NCBI RefSeq assembly: GCF_005508865.1
Contig: NZ_SCOM01000004.1
Location: 186,001-250,000, forward strand
Reading direction: 5' to 3'
DNA length: 64,000 nt
DNA from: Pseudomonas sp. F(2018)
Lineage (GTDB): Bacteria; Pseudomonadota; Gammaproteobacteria; Pseudomonadales; Pseudomonadaceae
In this document: positions 34,252-43,605 of the stretch, in pieces
Numbering within the stretch: the stretch's first letter is position 1
Layout of the letters: each line of letters opens with the position of its first letter
Notes under the pieces: model-generated
What the model was told of the DNA's origin: nothing
Seen by the model: the letters and a program-made list of their open reading frames with translations, nothing else
Databases searched by the model: none
Translations under genes and position numbers: made by a program

Positions 34252-34881
34252 TCAGGCCTCGCCCTTGATCTCCTTGAGGTGCTTGTACACCGTGGCGCGG
34301 CCCATGTTGAGCACATTGGCCACATAGTTGGCCGCGCTCTTGCCCTTGAACGCGCCTTCGGCGTGCAGGGCCTCGACCAGCTCGCGCTTGTGTTCGCGGC
34401 TGAGGCGGGCGAGACCGAGCTGGCGCTGCTGCAGCCAGCCATGCAGGAAGGTGTTGATGCGCTCCTGCCAGTCGTCGCGGAACAGCGCATCGGGCTGGGG
34501 GATCACCTTGCTGGCGGAGAGGAACAGGTCCAGCGCCTGCTTGGCCGTCTCGAACAGCGAGATATTCAGGTTCAGGCACAGCACGGCAACCGGCGTGCCC
34601 TGGCCGTCGCGCAGCACGGTGCTGACTGAGCGGATCTTCTGTCCGTCCCAGTTGAGCTTCTCGTAGGGACCGATATTGCATGCGTCGGTCTCGCCCTCGA
34701 GCAGGTCCTCCAGGGCCGCATCGTCGCCAACCGCGCGCTTGGACAGGTTGTTGGCGATATGGTCGATCTTCTGCGTGCGCAGGTCGTGCAGCACCACTTC
34801 GGCGTGGGGGAAGAACAGGGTGGCGATCGCATCGGCGATGGCGCGGAAATTGGCCAGGTCGGTGGCGGGTGTCGGCTTCAT
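34252..34881 (-). CDS. dauR: D-arginine utilisation regulator DauR
   Basis: A 209-residue regulator of the YheO/DauR type: an N-terminal PAS-like domain (IATLFFPHAEVVLHDLRTQKIDHIANNLSKRAVGD, YEKLNWDGQKIRSVSTVLRD, LNLNISLFE) and a C-terminal helix-turn-helix (GAFKGKSAANYVANVLNMGRATVYKHLKEI). In P. aeruginosa DauR represses dauBAR until D-arginine or D-lysine is present. The ATG at 34881 has GGAG eight bases upstream. It is the last gene of dauB-dauA-dauR here, the same order as in PAO1. Confidence 0.92.
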   Translation of the reverse strand: MKPTPATDLANFRAIADAIATLFFPHAEVVLHDLRTQKIDHIANNLSKRAVGDDAALEDLLEGETDACNIGPYEKLNWDGQKIRSVSTVLRDGQGTPVAVLCLNLNISLFETAKQALDLFLSASKVIPQPDALFRDDWQERINTFLHGWLQQRQLGLARLSREHKRELVEALHAEGAFKGKSAANYVANVLNMGRATVYKHLKEIKGEA

Positions 34882-34936
34882 GCAGGGGCTCCGGGTCTGC
34901 GCCCCGCATGACGGGGCGCAGCGAGTGTGCCGCAAC

Positions 34937-37059
<2,123 letters not shown>

Positions 37060-37115
37060 GTCGGCAAGCGGCCGTCCGCCGAATGGCGCTTCGCTGAAAG
37101 CCGCTGTCGCCTGGG

Positions 37116-37535
37116 TCAATCCTCGCGGCGCTGGAGCAGGGCGACCAGCAGGGTGCCAGGCAACAGTGCCAGGGCGATCAGGTGCAGCTGTGCCACGACC
37201 AGCTCCGCCAGGATTTCGCTGATGCTCCAAGTATTGCCGAAGGCCTGGGCGAACAGGCCGGCGGCCAGCATGCAGGCCAGCAGTGCGCCACCGATGAAGG
37301 CGCCGACGCGCAGCGCCCCGCGGCGCAGCCAGGCGCTCGCCAGCAGCACGAGCAATGCGCCGGGTGCGGTGGTGAGCAGCAGTTCGAGCACGATCGAGTC
37401 GCCGCCGTCGATCAGTTGCGGCCACTCCAGGGTCAGGCGCTGCTGGCGCAGGCTGCCGGTGAGCAGGGCGATGAACAGTGCGGCGCTCGGCGCGACGGCC
37501 AGGCTCGCCAGCAGCGCGGTGGCGAGGCGGCGCAT
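37116..37535 (-). CDS. Small membrane protein, unknown function
   Basis: A 139-residue protein with about four hydrophobic helices (LLASLAVAPSAALFIALLTG, VLELLLTTAPGALLVLLASAWL, VGAFIGGALLACMLAAGLFAQAF, LHLIALALLPGTLLVALLQ). I recognise no family. Its ATG overlaps the stop of the CoA-transferase gene (TGATG), so it is translated from the same message. The in-frame start at 37637 lies inside the CoA-transferase gene and is rejected. Confidence 0.7.
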   Translation of the reverse strand: MRRLATALLASLAVAPSAALFIALLTGSLRQQRLTLEWPQLIDGGDSIVLELLLTTAPGALLVLLASAWLRRGALRVGAFIGGALLACMLAAGLFAQAFGNTWSISEILAELVVAQLHLIALALLPGTLLVALLQRRED

Positions 37536-38731
37536 CAGATCGCGCCGCCATCCTTCAGTGCGGCGATCTGCTCGGCGCTGTAGCCGAGGCGGCTCAGCAC
37601 CGCCTGGTTGTGCTCGCCCAGCTGCGGACCGGTCCATTCCACGCCGCCGGGGGTTTCCGACAGCTTGGGCACGATGCCGGGCATCTTGAATGGTTTGCCA
37701 TCGGGCAGCTTGGCCGAGAGGAACATCTCGCGGGCGAGGAACTGCGGGTCCTTGAACATGTCCTCGGCGGAGTAGATGCGGCTGGCCGGCACCTCGGCGC
37801 GCACCAGGACCGCCTCCACTTCGCTCAGCGGCAGGCTGGCGGCCCAGCGGTCGATCACCCCGTAGAGTTCGTCGCGCCGCGCATCGCGGCCGGCGTTGTC
37901 GGCCAGCGTTGGGTCGTCGGCCAGGTCACTACGGTCGATGGCGCGCATAAAGCGCTGGAAGATCGCATCGCCGTTGGCGCCGATCTGGATATGTTTGCCA
38001 TCGCCGCAGGTGTGAATGGAGGAGGGGGTGATGCCGGGCATGATGTTGCCGGTGCGCTCGCGGATGAAGCCGAACACATCGAACTCCGGCACCATGCTTT
38101 CCATCATGGCGAATATCGCCTCGTACAGCGCCACGTCCACCACCTGGCCCTGGCCGCCATTCACCTCGCGGTGCCGCAGCGCCATCAGCGCGCCGATCAC
38201 GCCCCACAGCGCGGCGATGGAGTCGCCGATGCTGATGCCGGTGCGCACTGGCGGCCGATCCTCGAAGCCGGTGATGTAGCGCAGCCCGCCCATGGACTCG
38301 CCGACCGCGCCGAAGCCTGGCTGGTCCTGCATCGGCCCGCTCTGGCCGAAGCCGGACAGGCGCACCATCACCAGCTTCGGATTCAGCCCATGCAGCACGT
38401 CCCAACCCAGGCCGAGCTTCTCCAGCACGCCGGGGCGGAAGTTCTCGATCAGGATGTCCGCTTCGCTCAGCAGTTTCTTCAGCACCTCGCGGCCGCCCTC
38501 ATGCTTGAGATTGAGGGTGATCGACTGCTTGTTGCGTGCCTGCACGAACCACCACAGCGAGGTGCCTTCGTACAGCTTGCGCCACTTGCGTAGCGGATCG
38601 CCGCCATCCGGCGACTCGACCTTGATCACCTCGGCACCGAACTCGGCGCAGATGCGCGAGGCGAAGGGGCCGGCGATCAGGGTGCCGAGCTCGACCACTT
38701 TCAGGCCGGCGAGGGGTTTGCTGGGGATCAT
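37535..38731 (-). CDS. CaiB/BaiF family CoA-transferase
   Basis: A 398-residue family III CoA-transferase. PLAGLKVVELGTLIAGPFASRICAEFGAEVIKVE is the classic N-terminus, followed by RNKQSITLNLKHEGGREVLKKL, DILIENFRPGVLEKLGL and GFGQSGPM; the Asp within DVALYEAIF around residue 175 is a candidate catalytic aspartate. Members transfer CoA between carboxylic acids (formyl-CoA, succinyl-CoA and similar). Substrate cannot be assigned from context; the only partner is the coupled membrane protein gene. Confidence 0.9.
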   Translation of the reverse strand: MIPSKPLAGLKVVELGTLIAGPFASRICAEFGAEVIKVESPDGGDPLRKWRKLYEGTSLWWFVQARNKQSITLNLKHEGGREVLKKLLSEADILIENFRPGVLEKLGLGWDVLHGLNPKLVMVRLSGFGQSGPMQDQPGFGAVGESMGGLRYITGFEDRPPVRTGISIGDSIAALWGVIGALMALRHREVNGGQGQVVDVALYEAIFAMMESMVPEFDVFGFIRERTGNIMPGITPSSIHTCGDGKHIQIGANGDAIFQRFMRAIDRSDLADDPTLADNAGRDARRDELYGVIDRWAASLPLSEVEAVLVRAEVPASRIYSAEDMFKDPQFLAREMFLSAKLPDGKPFKMPGIVPKLSETPGGVEWTGPQLGEHNQAVLSRLGYSAEQIAALKDGGAI

Positions 38732-38946
38732 CGTGATTCCTGTGTGGATGCGACCTGGTTGGTGCGCCTTGGGCTTTCGTCGGTGGAGTATCTGCGGTTA
38801 AATCGCCGGGCGAAAGGATGCGCGCTCCCTCTCTGGCCTGGAAGGCTTTCCCTCCCGTTACCCATACCCGCAAACCCTTTCCCGTGGCGGCCCTTCCGGT
38901 CTGCTCTCGGCGTGCTCGTGTGTCCGTCATACGTGCGCTTGAAAAT

Positions 38947-38981
38947 ATTACATGTGAGTAGTTGATTCATTACATGTGAGT
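38947..38981 (+). promoter_or_regulatory. Tandem direct repeat at the head of the PspA-flotillin cluster
   Basis: The 13-mer ATTACATGTGAGT occurs at 38947-38959 and 38969-38981, a 22-bp period that is two helical turns. The second copy ends 16 bases before the ATG at 38998, so the pair could be a regulator-binding site close to the promoter or a feature of the leader. Confidence 0.6.
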
Positions 38982-38997
38982 GCCTAATCTCTCGCCC

Positions 38998-39615
38998 ATG
39001 GAAAGCAAATCATCAGCCCATTACCAGCGTCTCTTTCGTCAGCGCCTGCGCGAGCAGGGCTTGATCAAGAAAGAGGTGTGGATACTGCCCGAGCATGCGC
39101 AAGCGCTCGCGGCATTCGAGCGGAAACTGCGCCAGCCCCAGGTGGGGCAGGCCTCTATGGAGAAGGAGGGAGGTGCCATGCCTCAGGTTTGGACTGCACA
39201 AGGTTTGTTCGATGCGCTGTCCGCAACGGAGCTGTTCAAGGACGGGCGGGCGGCCATCGAGCTGATCCAGGGCGCCGACGCCAGCCTGCACGTGACCATG
39301 GGTGAATACGGCGACCTGCCGCTGTTCGTCGCTGTTTTCGGCGAGCAGATCATCGTCGAGGCGCTGCTCTGGCCGGCGGCCGATGTGCGCGATGAGGTCG
39401 CGTTCAACGAAGAGGTGCTGCGCAGCCGCAAGCTCTTCCCGCTGTCGTCCATCGGCCTGGAAATCCTGCCGGACGGGCAGGCCTGCTACACCATGTTCGG
39501 TGCCCTGAGCGCGTCCTCAGTGCTCTCCAACGTGGTACAGGAAATCGAGATGCTGGCGGACAACGTGATCAAGGCCACCGAAGCCTATGAGGGCTTCCTC
39601 AAGGCCGGTGCCTAA
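38998..39615 (+). CDS. YjfI family (DUF2170) protein
   Basis: A 205-residue cytoplasmic protein. Residues 1-50 are a charged helical extension (RLFRQRLREQGLIKKEVWILPEHAQALAAFERKL), and residues 60-205 match the DUF2170/YjfI domain: LFVAVFGEQIIVEALLWPAADV, LRSRKLFPLSSIGLE, CYTMFGALSASSVLSNVVQEIEMLADNVIKATEAY. In E. coli yjfI precedes the pspA-like yjfJ, and the same order is seen here. The ATG at 38998 is chosen; a GTG at 38980 is also possible. It leads an operon-like run of eight genes. Confidence 0.82.
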   Translation: MESKSSAHYQRLFRQRLREQGLIKKEVWILPEHAQALAAFERKLRQPQVGQASMEKEGGAMPQVWTAQGLFDALSATELFKDGRAAIELIQGADASLHVTMGEYGDLPLFVAVFGEQIIVEALLWPAADVRDEVAFNEEVLRSRKLFPLSSIGLEILPDGQACYTMFGALSASSVLSNVVQEIEMLADNVIKATEAYEGFLKAGA

Positions 39616-39625
39616 GGAGATTGCC

Positions 39626-40321
39626 ATGAACGTGTGGAGCAAACTGTTGACCGCCCTGCGTGGCGGCGCCAACGAAGTGGGTGAGGCCATGGTGGACAGC
39701 CAGGCCCTGCGTATTCTCGACCAGGAAATCCGCGACGCCGACCTGGAGCTGCGCAAGTCCAAGGAGGCGCTGGCCGAGATCATGGCCAAGCAGAAACTGG
39801 CCGCCGATCGCGCCGAGAAGAGCGCGGCCAAGGTCGCCGAGTACGAGCAGTACGCGTTGAAGGCCCTGGAGGCCGGCAACGAGTCGCTGGCCCAGGAAGT
39901 GGCGGTGAAGATCGCCAACCTGGAAGTCGAGCTGAACAGCGAGCGCGAGCAGGCCGAGAGCTATGCCGCCAGCGTCGCTCAGCTGCGCAAGGCGGTGACC
40001 CAGGCCGAGGCCAACATCAAGCGTCTCAAGCAGCAGGTGGATACCGTCAAGGCCACCGAGAGCGTGCAGAAGGCGCAGATGGCCGTGGCCCAGCGTTATG
40101 GTGGCTCCCAGGCCAAGCTGCATACGGCCGTCGAGTCGCTGGAGCGGATCAAGCAACAGCAGGCCGAGCGCGCGGCGAAGATGGAGGCGACGGCCGAGCT
40201 GGCCGAGGCGGCCAGCGTCGACGACTCGCTGGAAGCCAAGCTGCGTGCTGCCGGCATCAAGGCCGACAATGCCAGCGCGGATAGCGTACTGGCGCGCCTG
40301 AAGGACAAGGCCAAGTCCTGA
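39626..40321 (+). CDS. PspA/IM30 family protein (YjfJ-like)
   Basis: A 231-residue coiled-coil protein of the PspA/Vipp1 (bacterial ESCRT-III-like) superfamily. NVWSKLLTALRGGANEVGEAMVDSQALRILDQEIRDADLELRKSKEALAEIMAKQK is the PspA start, with amphipathic helix 0 (residues 1-12), followed by long heptad-rich helices to about 190. It should bind the inner leaflet of the cytoplasmic membrane and oligomerise. AAGGAG precedes its ATG, 10 bases after the yjfI stop. No PspF, PspB or PspC gene is present, so this is not the classical psp operon. Confidence 0.92.
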   Translation: MNVWSKLLTALRGGANEVGEAMVDSQALRILDQEIRDADLELRKSKEALAEIMAKQKLAADRAEKSAAKVAEYEQYALKALEAGNESLAQEVAVKIANLEVELNSEREQAESYAASVAQLRKAVTQAEANIKRLKQQVDTVKATESVQKAQMAVAQRYGGSQAKLHTAVESLERIKQQQAERAAKMEATAELAEAASVDDSLEAKLRAAGIKADNASADSVLARLKDKAKS

Positions 40322-40333
40322 CCGTCGTGCGTT

Positions 40334-40355
40334 GCGGCGGAGCTCGCTCCGCCGC
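40334..40355 (+). other. Perfect GC hairpin between pspA-like and OB-fold genes
   Basis: GCGGCGGAG and CTCCGCCGC form a perfect nine-base-pair stem with a CTCG tetraloop in the 56-nt gap. Without a following T-run it is better read as an intercistronic stability or attenuation element than as a terminator. Confidence 0.7.
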
Positions 40356-40377
40356 CTGATTCAGGGATAGGAACTCG

Positions 40378-41016
40378 ATGGAAAATTTCCTGCACAGCAC
40401 TTTTGCGTTCCCCACCGTCATCTTCAGCTTCCTGCTGTGCCTGGCGGTGCTCTACTGGTGCGTCGCCGCACTGGGCATCCTCGAAGTCGACGTACTCGAT
40501 ATCGAGGCCGACTCCACGCTGGAGTCGGTGCAGCCCGAGGGGCTCGCCGGCCTGCTGCTCAAGCTGGGCCTCAATGGCGTACCGGTGACGCTGGTGCTGA
40601 CCCTGCTGTTCTTCTTCGCCTGGATCGCCAGCTACTTCGTCGAGCTGTTGCTGCTGCGCCACCTGCCGCTGGGCATCCTGCGCTACCCGCTGGGGCTGGT
40701 GCTGGTGTTCGCTGCGCTGATGCTGGCCGTGCCGGTAACGGCCGCCCTGTGCCGTCCGCTGCGCCCGTTGTTTCGCAAGCTGGAAGCCACCAGCAGCAAG
40801 TCGGTGCTGGGGCAGACCGCCGTGGTGCGCAGTGGCCGAGTCACCCTGAGCCATGGCGAGGCGGTACTGGAAGACGGTGGCGCGGGCCTGATCCTGCGCG
40901 TGCGTGCCGATGAGGCGCGTGGTTTCAAACGTGGCGACCGTGTCGTGTTGCTCGAGTACCTGGAAGGCGAACACGCCTACCGGGTCATTACCGAGGACGA
41001 GTTCAAGGGCTTCTGA
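40378..41016 (+). CDS. YqiJ/NfeD-like OB-fold membrane protein
   Basis: A 212-residue inner-membrane protein: helix at residues 10-32 (FPTVIFSFLLCLAVLYWCVAAL), two more around 65-85 and 100-125, then a soluble C-terminal OB-fold-like domain (GQTAVVRSGRVTLSHGEAVLEDGGAGLILRVRADE, FKRGDRVVLLEYL). This matches YqiJ, the NfeD-type partner encoded beside flotillin YqiK in E. coli. NfeD OB-domains are thought to bind flotillin/SPFH proteins. The flotillin gene follows after 39 bases. Confidence 0.87.
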   Translation: MENFLHSTFAFPTVIFSFLLCLAVLYWCVAALGILEVDVLDIEADSTLESVQPEGLAGLLLKLGLNGVPVTLVLTLLFFFAWIASYFVELLLLRHLPLGILRYPLGLVLVFAALMLAVPVTAALCRPLRPLFRKLEATSSKSVLGQTAVVRSGRVTLSHGEAVLEDGGAGLILRVRADEARGFKRGDRVVLLEYLEGEHAYRVITEDEFKGF

Positions 41017-41055
41017 CCCTCGTACTCACCCCAGAATCAAAGGAGATTGATTGCA

Positions 41056-43107
41056 ATGAGCCTCGAATTGGTGATGCCCTTCCTGATCGGCGTCGGTGTC
41101 GTATTCCTGCTGATCTTCGGCTTCTTCGTGCTGTTCAAGGCCTTCTATATCAAGGTCCCCCAGGGCACGGCGCTGATCGTCAACGACATGTCCTCCACGC
41201 CCAAGGTGCACTTCACCGGTGCCCTGGTGTACCCGGTGATCTACCTCAAGGAGTTCATGCGGATCTCGCTGATCACCCTGGAAGTGGATCGTCGCGGCAA
41301 GGACGGCCTGATCTGCAAGGACAACATGCGTGCCGACATCACCGTGGCCTTCTACCTGCGCGTCAACGAGACCCAGGAAGACGTGCTCAAGGTGGCCAAG
41401 GCCATCGGCGTGGACCGTGCCTCCGACCGCGCCGCGGTCAACGAGCTGTTCAACGCCAAGTTCTCCGAGGCGCTGAAGACCGTCGGCAAGCAGTTCGACT
41501 TCGTCCAGCTGTTCGAGAACCGCCAGGAATTCCGCGACCGCATCGTCGAGACCATCGGCAACGACCTCAACGGCTATGTGCTGGAAGACGTCGCCATCGA
41601 CTACCTGGAGCAGACCGCCAAGAGCTCGCTGGACCCGAGCAACATCCTCGACGCCGCCGGTATCCGCAAGATCACCGAGCTGACCGCCGCGCAGAACGTC
41701 ATCACCAACGACCTCGAGCGCAACGAGGAGCTGGCGATCAAGAAGAAGAACGTCGAGACCCGCGAGGCGACCCTGGCTCTGGAGCGCCAGCAGGCCGATG
41801 CCGAGGCGCGGCAGAAGCGCGAGGTCGAGACCATCCGTGCCCGTGAGGAAGCCGAGACCATCAAGGTCAAGGAAGAGGAACGCCTCAAGGCCGAGCAGGC
41901 GCGCATCCAGTCGCAGCAGGAAATCGACGTGCGCACCGAGAACCATCAGCGCGAAGTCGAAGTGGCCCAGCAGAACCGCCAGCGCGCCGTGGTCATCGAG
42001 GTGGAGAAAGTCACCCGTGCCAAGGACCTGGAAGTGGTGGCCCGCGAGCGCGAGGTCGAGCTGCAGCGCATCGAGGCCGAGAAGGCCCTGGAAGAGCAGC
42101 GCAAGAACATCGCCAACGTCATTCGCGAGCGCGTCGCGGTCGAGAAGACCGTGGCCCAGGAAGAAGAGCGCATCAAGGAAGTGCGCGAGGTGTCCGAGGC
42201 CGAGCGTGCCAAGCAGGTCATCGTGCTGCAGGCCCAGGCCCAGGCCGAACAGGAGCTGGTGCGCCAGGTCAAGCAGGCCGAGGCCGACGAGACCCGCTCC
42301 AAGCACAAGGCCGTGGAAATCAACAACCTGGCCCAGGCCGAGCTGGAAGCTGCGGCCAAGCAGGCCGAGGCCAAGAAGCGTATGGCCGAAGGTATCGAGG
42401 CCGAGCGCGCCGCGCCTGGCCTGGCCGATGCCCGCGTGCTGGAAGTGACTGCCGCGGCCAAGGAGAAGGACGGTCTGGCCGAGGCGCGCGTGCGTGCCGA
42501 ACAGCTGATCGCCGAAGCCAAGGGCGAGCAGGAGAAGGGCCTGGCCGAGGCCCGCGTACTGGAAGCCCAGGCCGCAGCCAAGGAGAAGGATGGCCTGGCC
42601 GAAGCCAAGGTGCTGGAAGAGAAACTGGGCGCCCAGGCCCGCGGCGAGCAGCAGCTCGGTGCGGCCAAGGCCCAGGCGACCAAGGACCTGGGTACGTCGG
42701 AAGCCGAGGTGCTGCTGCAACGCCTGAACGCGGAAGCGGAAGGTCTGGGCAAGAAGTTCGGCGCCCTCGACGCCCTCAGCGACAGCGCGCGTCAGCACGA
42801 AGAGTTCCGCATGCAGCTGGAGAAGAGCTTCGAGGAGGCCATGGCCGCCATCGCCGCCAACAAGGAAATCGCCAAGGACCAGGCCGAGGTGCTCGCCACC
42901 GCGCTGGCCAAGGCGAAGATCGAGATCGTCGGCGGCGAGGGCGACTTCTTCAACTCCTTCGCTAAGTCGTTGTCGGTGGGCAAGGCCATCGAAGGCGTGG
43001 TGGGCAAGAGCCCGGTGGTGCAGGACGTACTGGCACGCCTGCTCAACGGCAAGCCGGCCGAGCGCAAGCCCGACCTGGAAGTCGTGGCGCCCGCCGCCGA
43101 GGCCTGA
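41056..43107 (+). CDS. Flotillin family protein (YqiK-like)
   Basis: A 683-residue SPFH/band 7 membrane scaffold protein. One N-terminal helix (residues 3-28, FLIGVGVVFLLIFGFFVLF), then the SPFH domain (FYIKVPQGTALIVNDMS to about residue 220) and a very long coiled coil rich in A, E, Q, K and R to residue 600. Two 40-residue repeats lie at 42418-42537 and 42538-42657. It should assemble into membrane microdomain cages. AAGGAG is ten bases before the ATG. It is longer than E. coli YqiK (about 550 residues) because of the coiled-coil repeats. Confidence 0.93.
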   Translation: MSLELVMPFLIGVGVVFLLIFGFFVLFKAFYIKVPQGTALIVNDMSSTPKVHFTGALVYPVIYLKEFMRISLITLEVDRRGKDGLICKDNMRADITVAFYLRVNETQEDVLKVAKAIGVDRASDRAAVNELFNAKFSEALKTVGKQFDFVQLFENRQEFRDRIVETIGNDLNGYVLEDVAIDYLEQTAKSSLDPSNILDAAGIRKITELTAAQNVITNDLERNEELAIKKKNVETREATLALERQQADAEARQKREVETIRAREEAETIKVKEEERLKAEQARIQSQQEIDVRTENHQREVEVAQQNRQRAVVIEVEKVTRAKDLEVVAREREVELQRIEAEKALEEQRKNIANVIRERVAVEKTVAQEEERIKEVREVSEAERAKQVIVLQAQAQAEQELVRQVKQAEADETRSKHKAVEINNLAQAELEAAAKQAEAKKRMAEGIEAERAAPGLADARVLEVTAAAKEKDGLAEARVRAEQLIAEAKGEQEKGLAEARVLEAQAAAKEKDGLAEAKVLEEKLGAQARGEQQLGAAKAQATKDLGTSEAEVLLQRLNAEAEGLGKKFGALDALSDSARQHEEFRMQLEKSFEEAMAAIAANKEIAKDQAEVLATALAKAKIEIVGGEGDFFNSFAKSLSVGKAIEGVVGKSPVVQDVLARLLNGKPAERKPDLEVVAPAAEA

Positions 43108-43122
43108 TCGAGTAACCACCCA

Positions 43123-43151
43123 GGCGGGAGCGAGATCGGCTCGCTTCCGCC
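43123..43151 (+). other. GC hairpin between flotillin and TerB-like genes
   Basis: Twelve-base arms 43123-43134 and 43140-43151 pair with a single wobble around ATCGG. As with the hairpin at 40334, it lies in an intercistronic gap of the same operon and lacks a T-run. Confidence 0.65.
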
Positions 43152-43194
43152 GCCATGGGCATGAGCCCAGCCCTATCGAACGAGGAGAGCTGCA

Positions 43195-43434
43195 ATGTTG
43201 GAACCCAGGAATTATCTGGAAATGTCTTTCCGCTCGATCCAGTGCTTCGCCAACGATGGCCGCCTGGACGTGCATGAGCTCGGCGCCCTGTTGGACATCG
43301 CCGAGCGTGATGGCGCCATCGACGACAACGAGATCCGTGTGCTGAAGAAGATCATCGCCCAGATCAAACCGGAAGAAATCGACCAGGCCATGCGCGACAA
43401 GCTGGCCGAGGTCGCCAAGAAAATCGGCGCCTGA
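43195..43434 (+). CDS. Small acidic helical protein, possibly TerB-like
   Basis: A 79-residue, mostly helical protein with AFANDGRLDVHELGALLDIAERDGAIDDNEIRVLKKII-type spacing: the acidic loops NDGRLDVHEL and RDGAIDDNEI look like TerB or EF-hand-like turns. It has a good upstream site (GAGGAGAG). It sits between flotillin and the giant ATPase and is probably a regulatory or adaptor subunit. The family call is tentative. Confidence 0.65.
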   Translation: MLEPRNYLEMSFRSIQCFANDGRLDVHELGALLDIAERDGAIDDNEIRVLKKIIAQIKPEEIDQAMRDKLAEVAKKIGA

Positions 43435-43605
43435 GCGGCGCCGGATCACGGGCGTGGTTCATGCCGTGCCAGGAAGGGCAAGAGCGGGTGGCTGAAGTTC
43501 AGTCGCTCGTTCTCACCCTGATTCGCTCAACAGATTTCTGCTCAGCCCGTTAGCTTCACTCCCCGCACCATTGCCCGCAGACAGCGCAGATCCAGGAAGG
43601 CCACG

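Noticed and set aside
39626..40321. Classical phage-shock-protein operon
   Set aside because: No pspF, pspB or pspC near; the companion genes are those of the yjf/yqi type, and no convincing sigma-54 promoter was found at 38732-38997.
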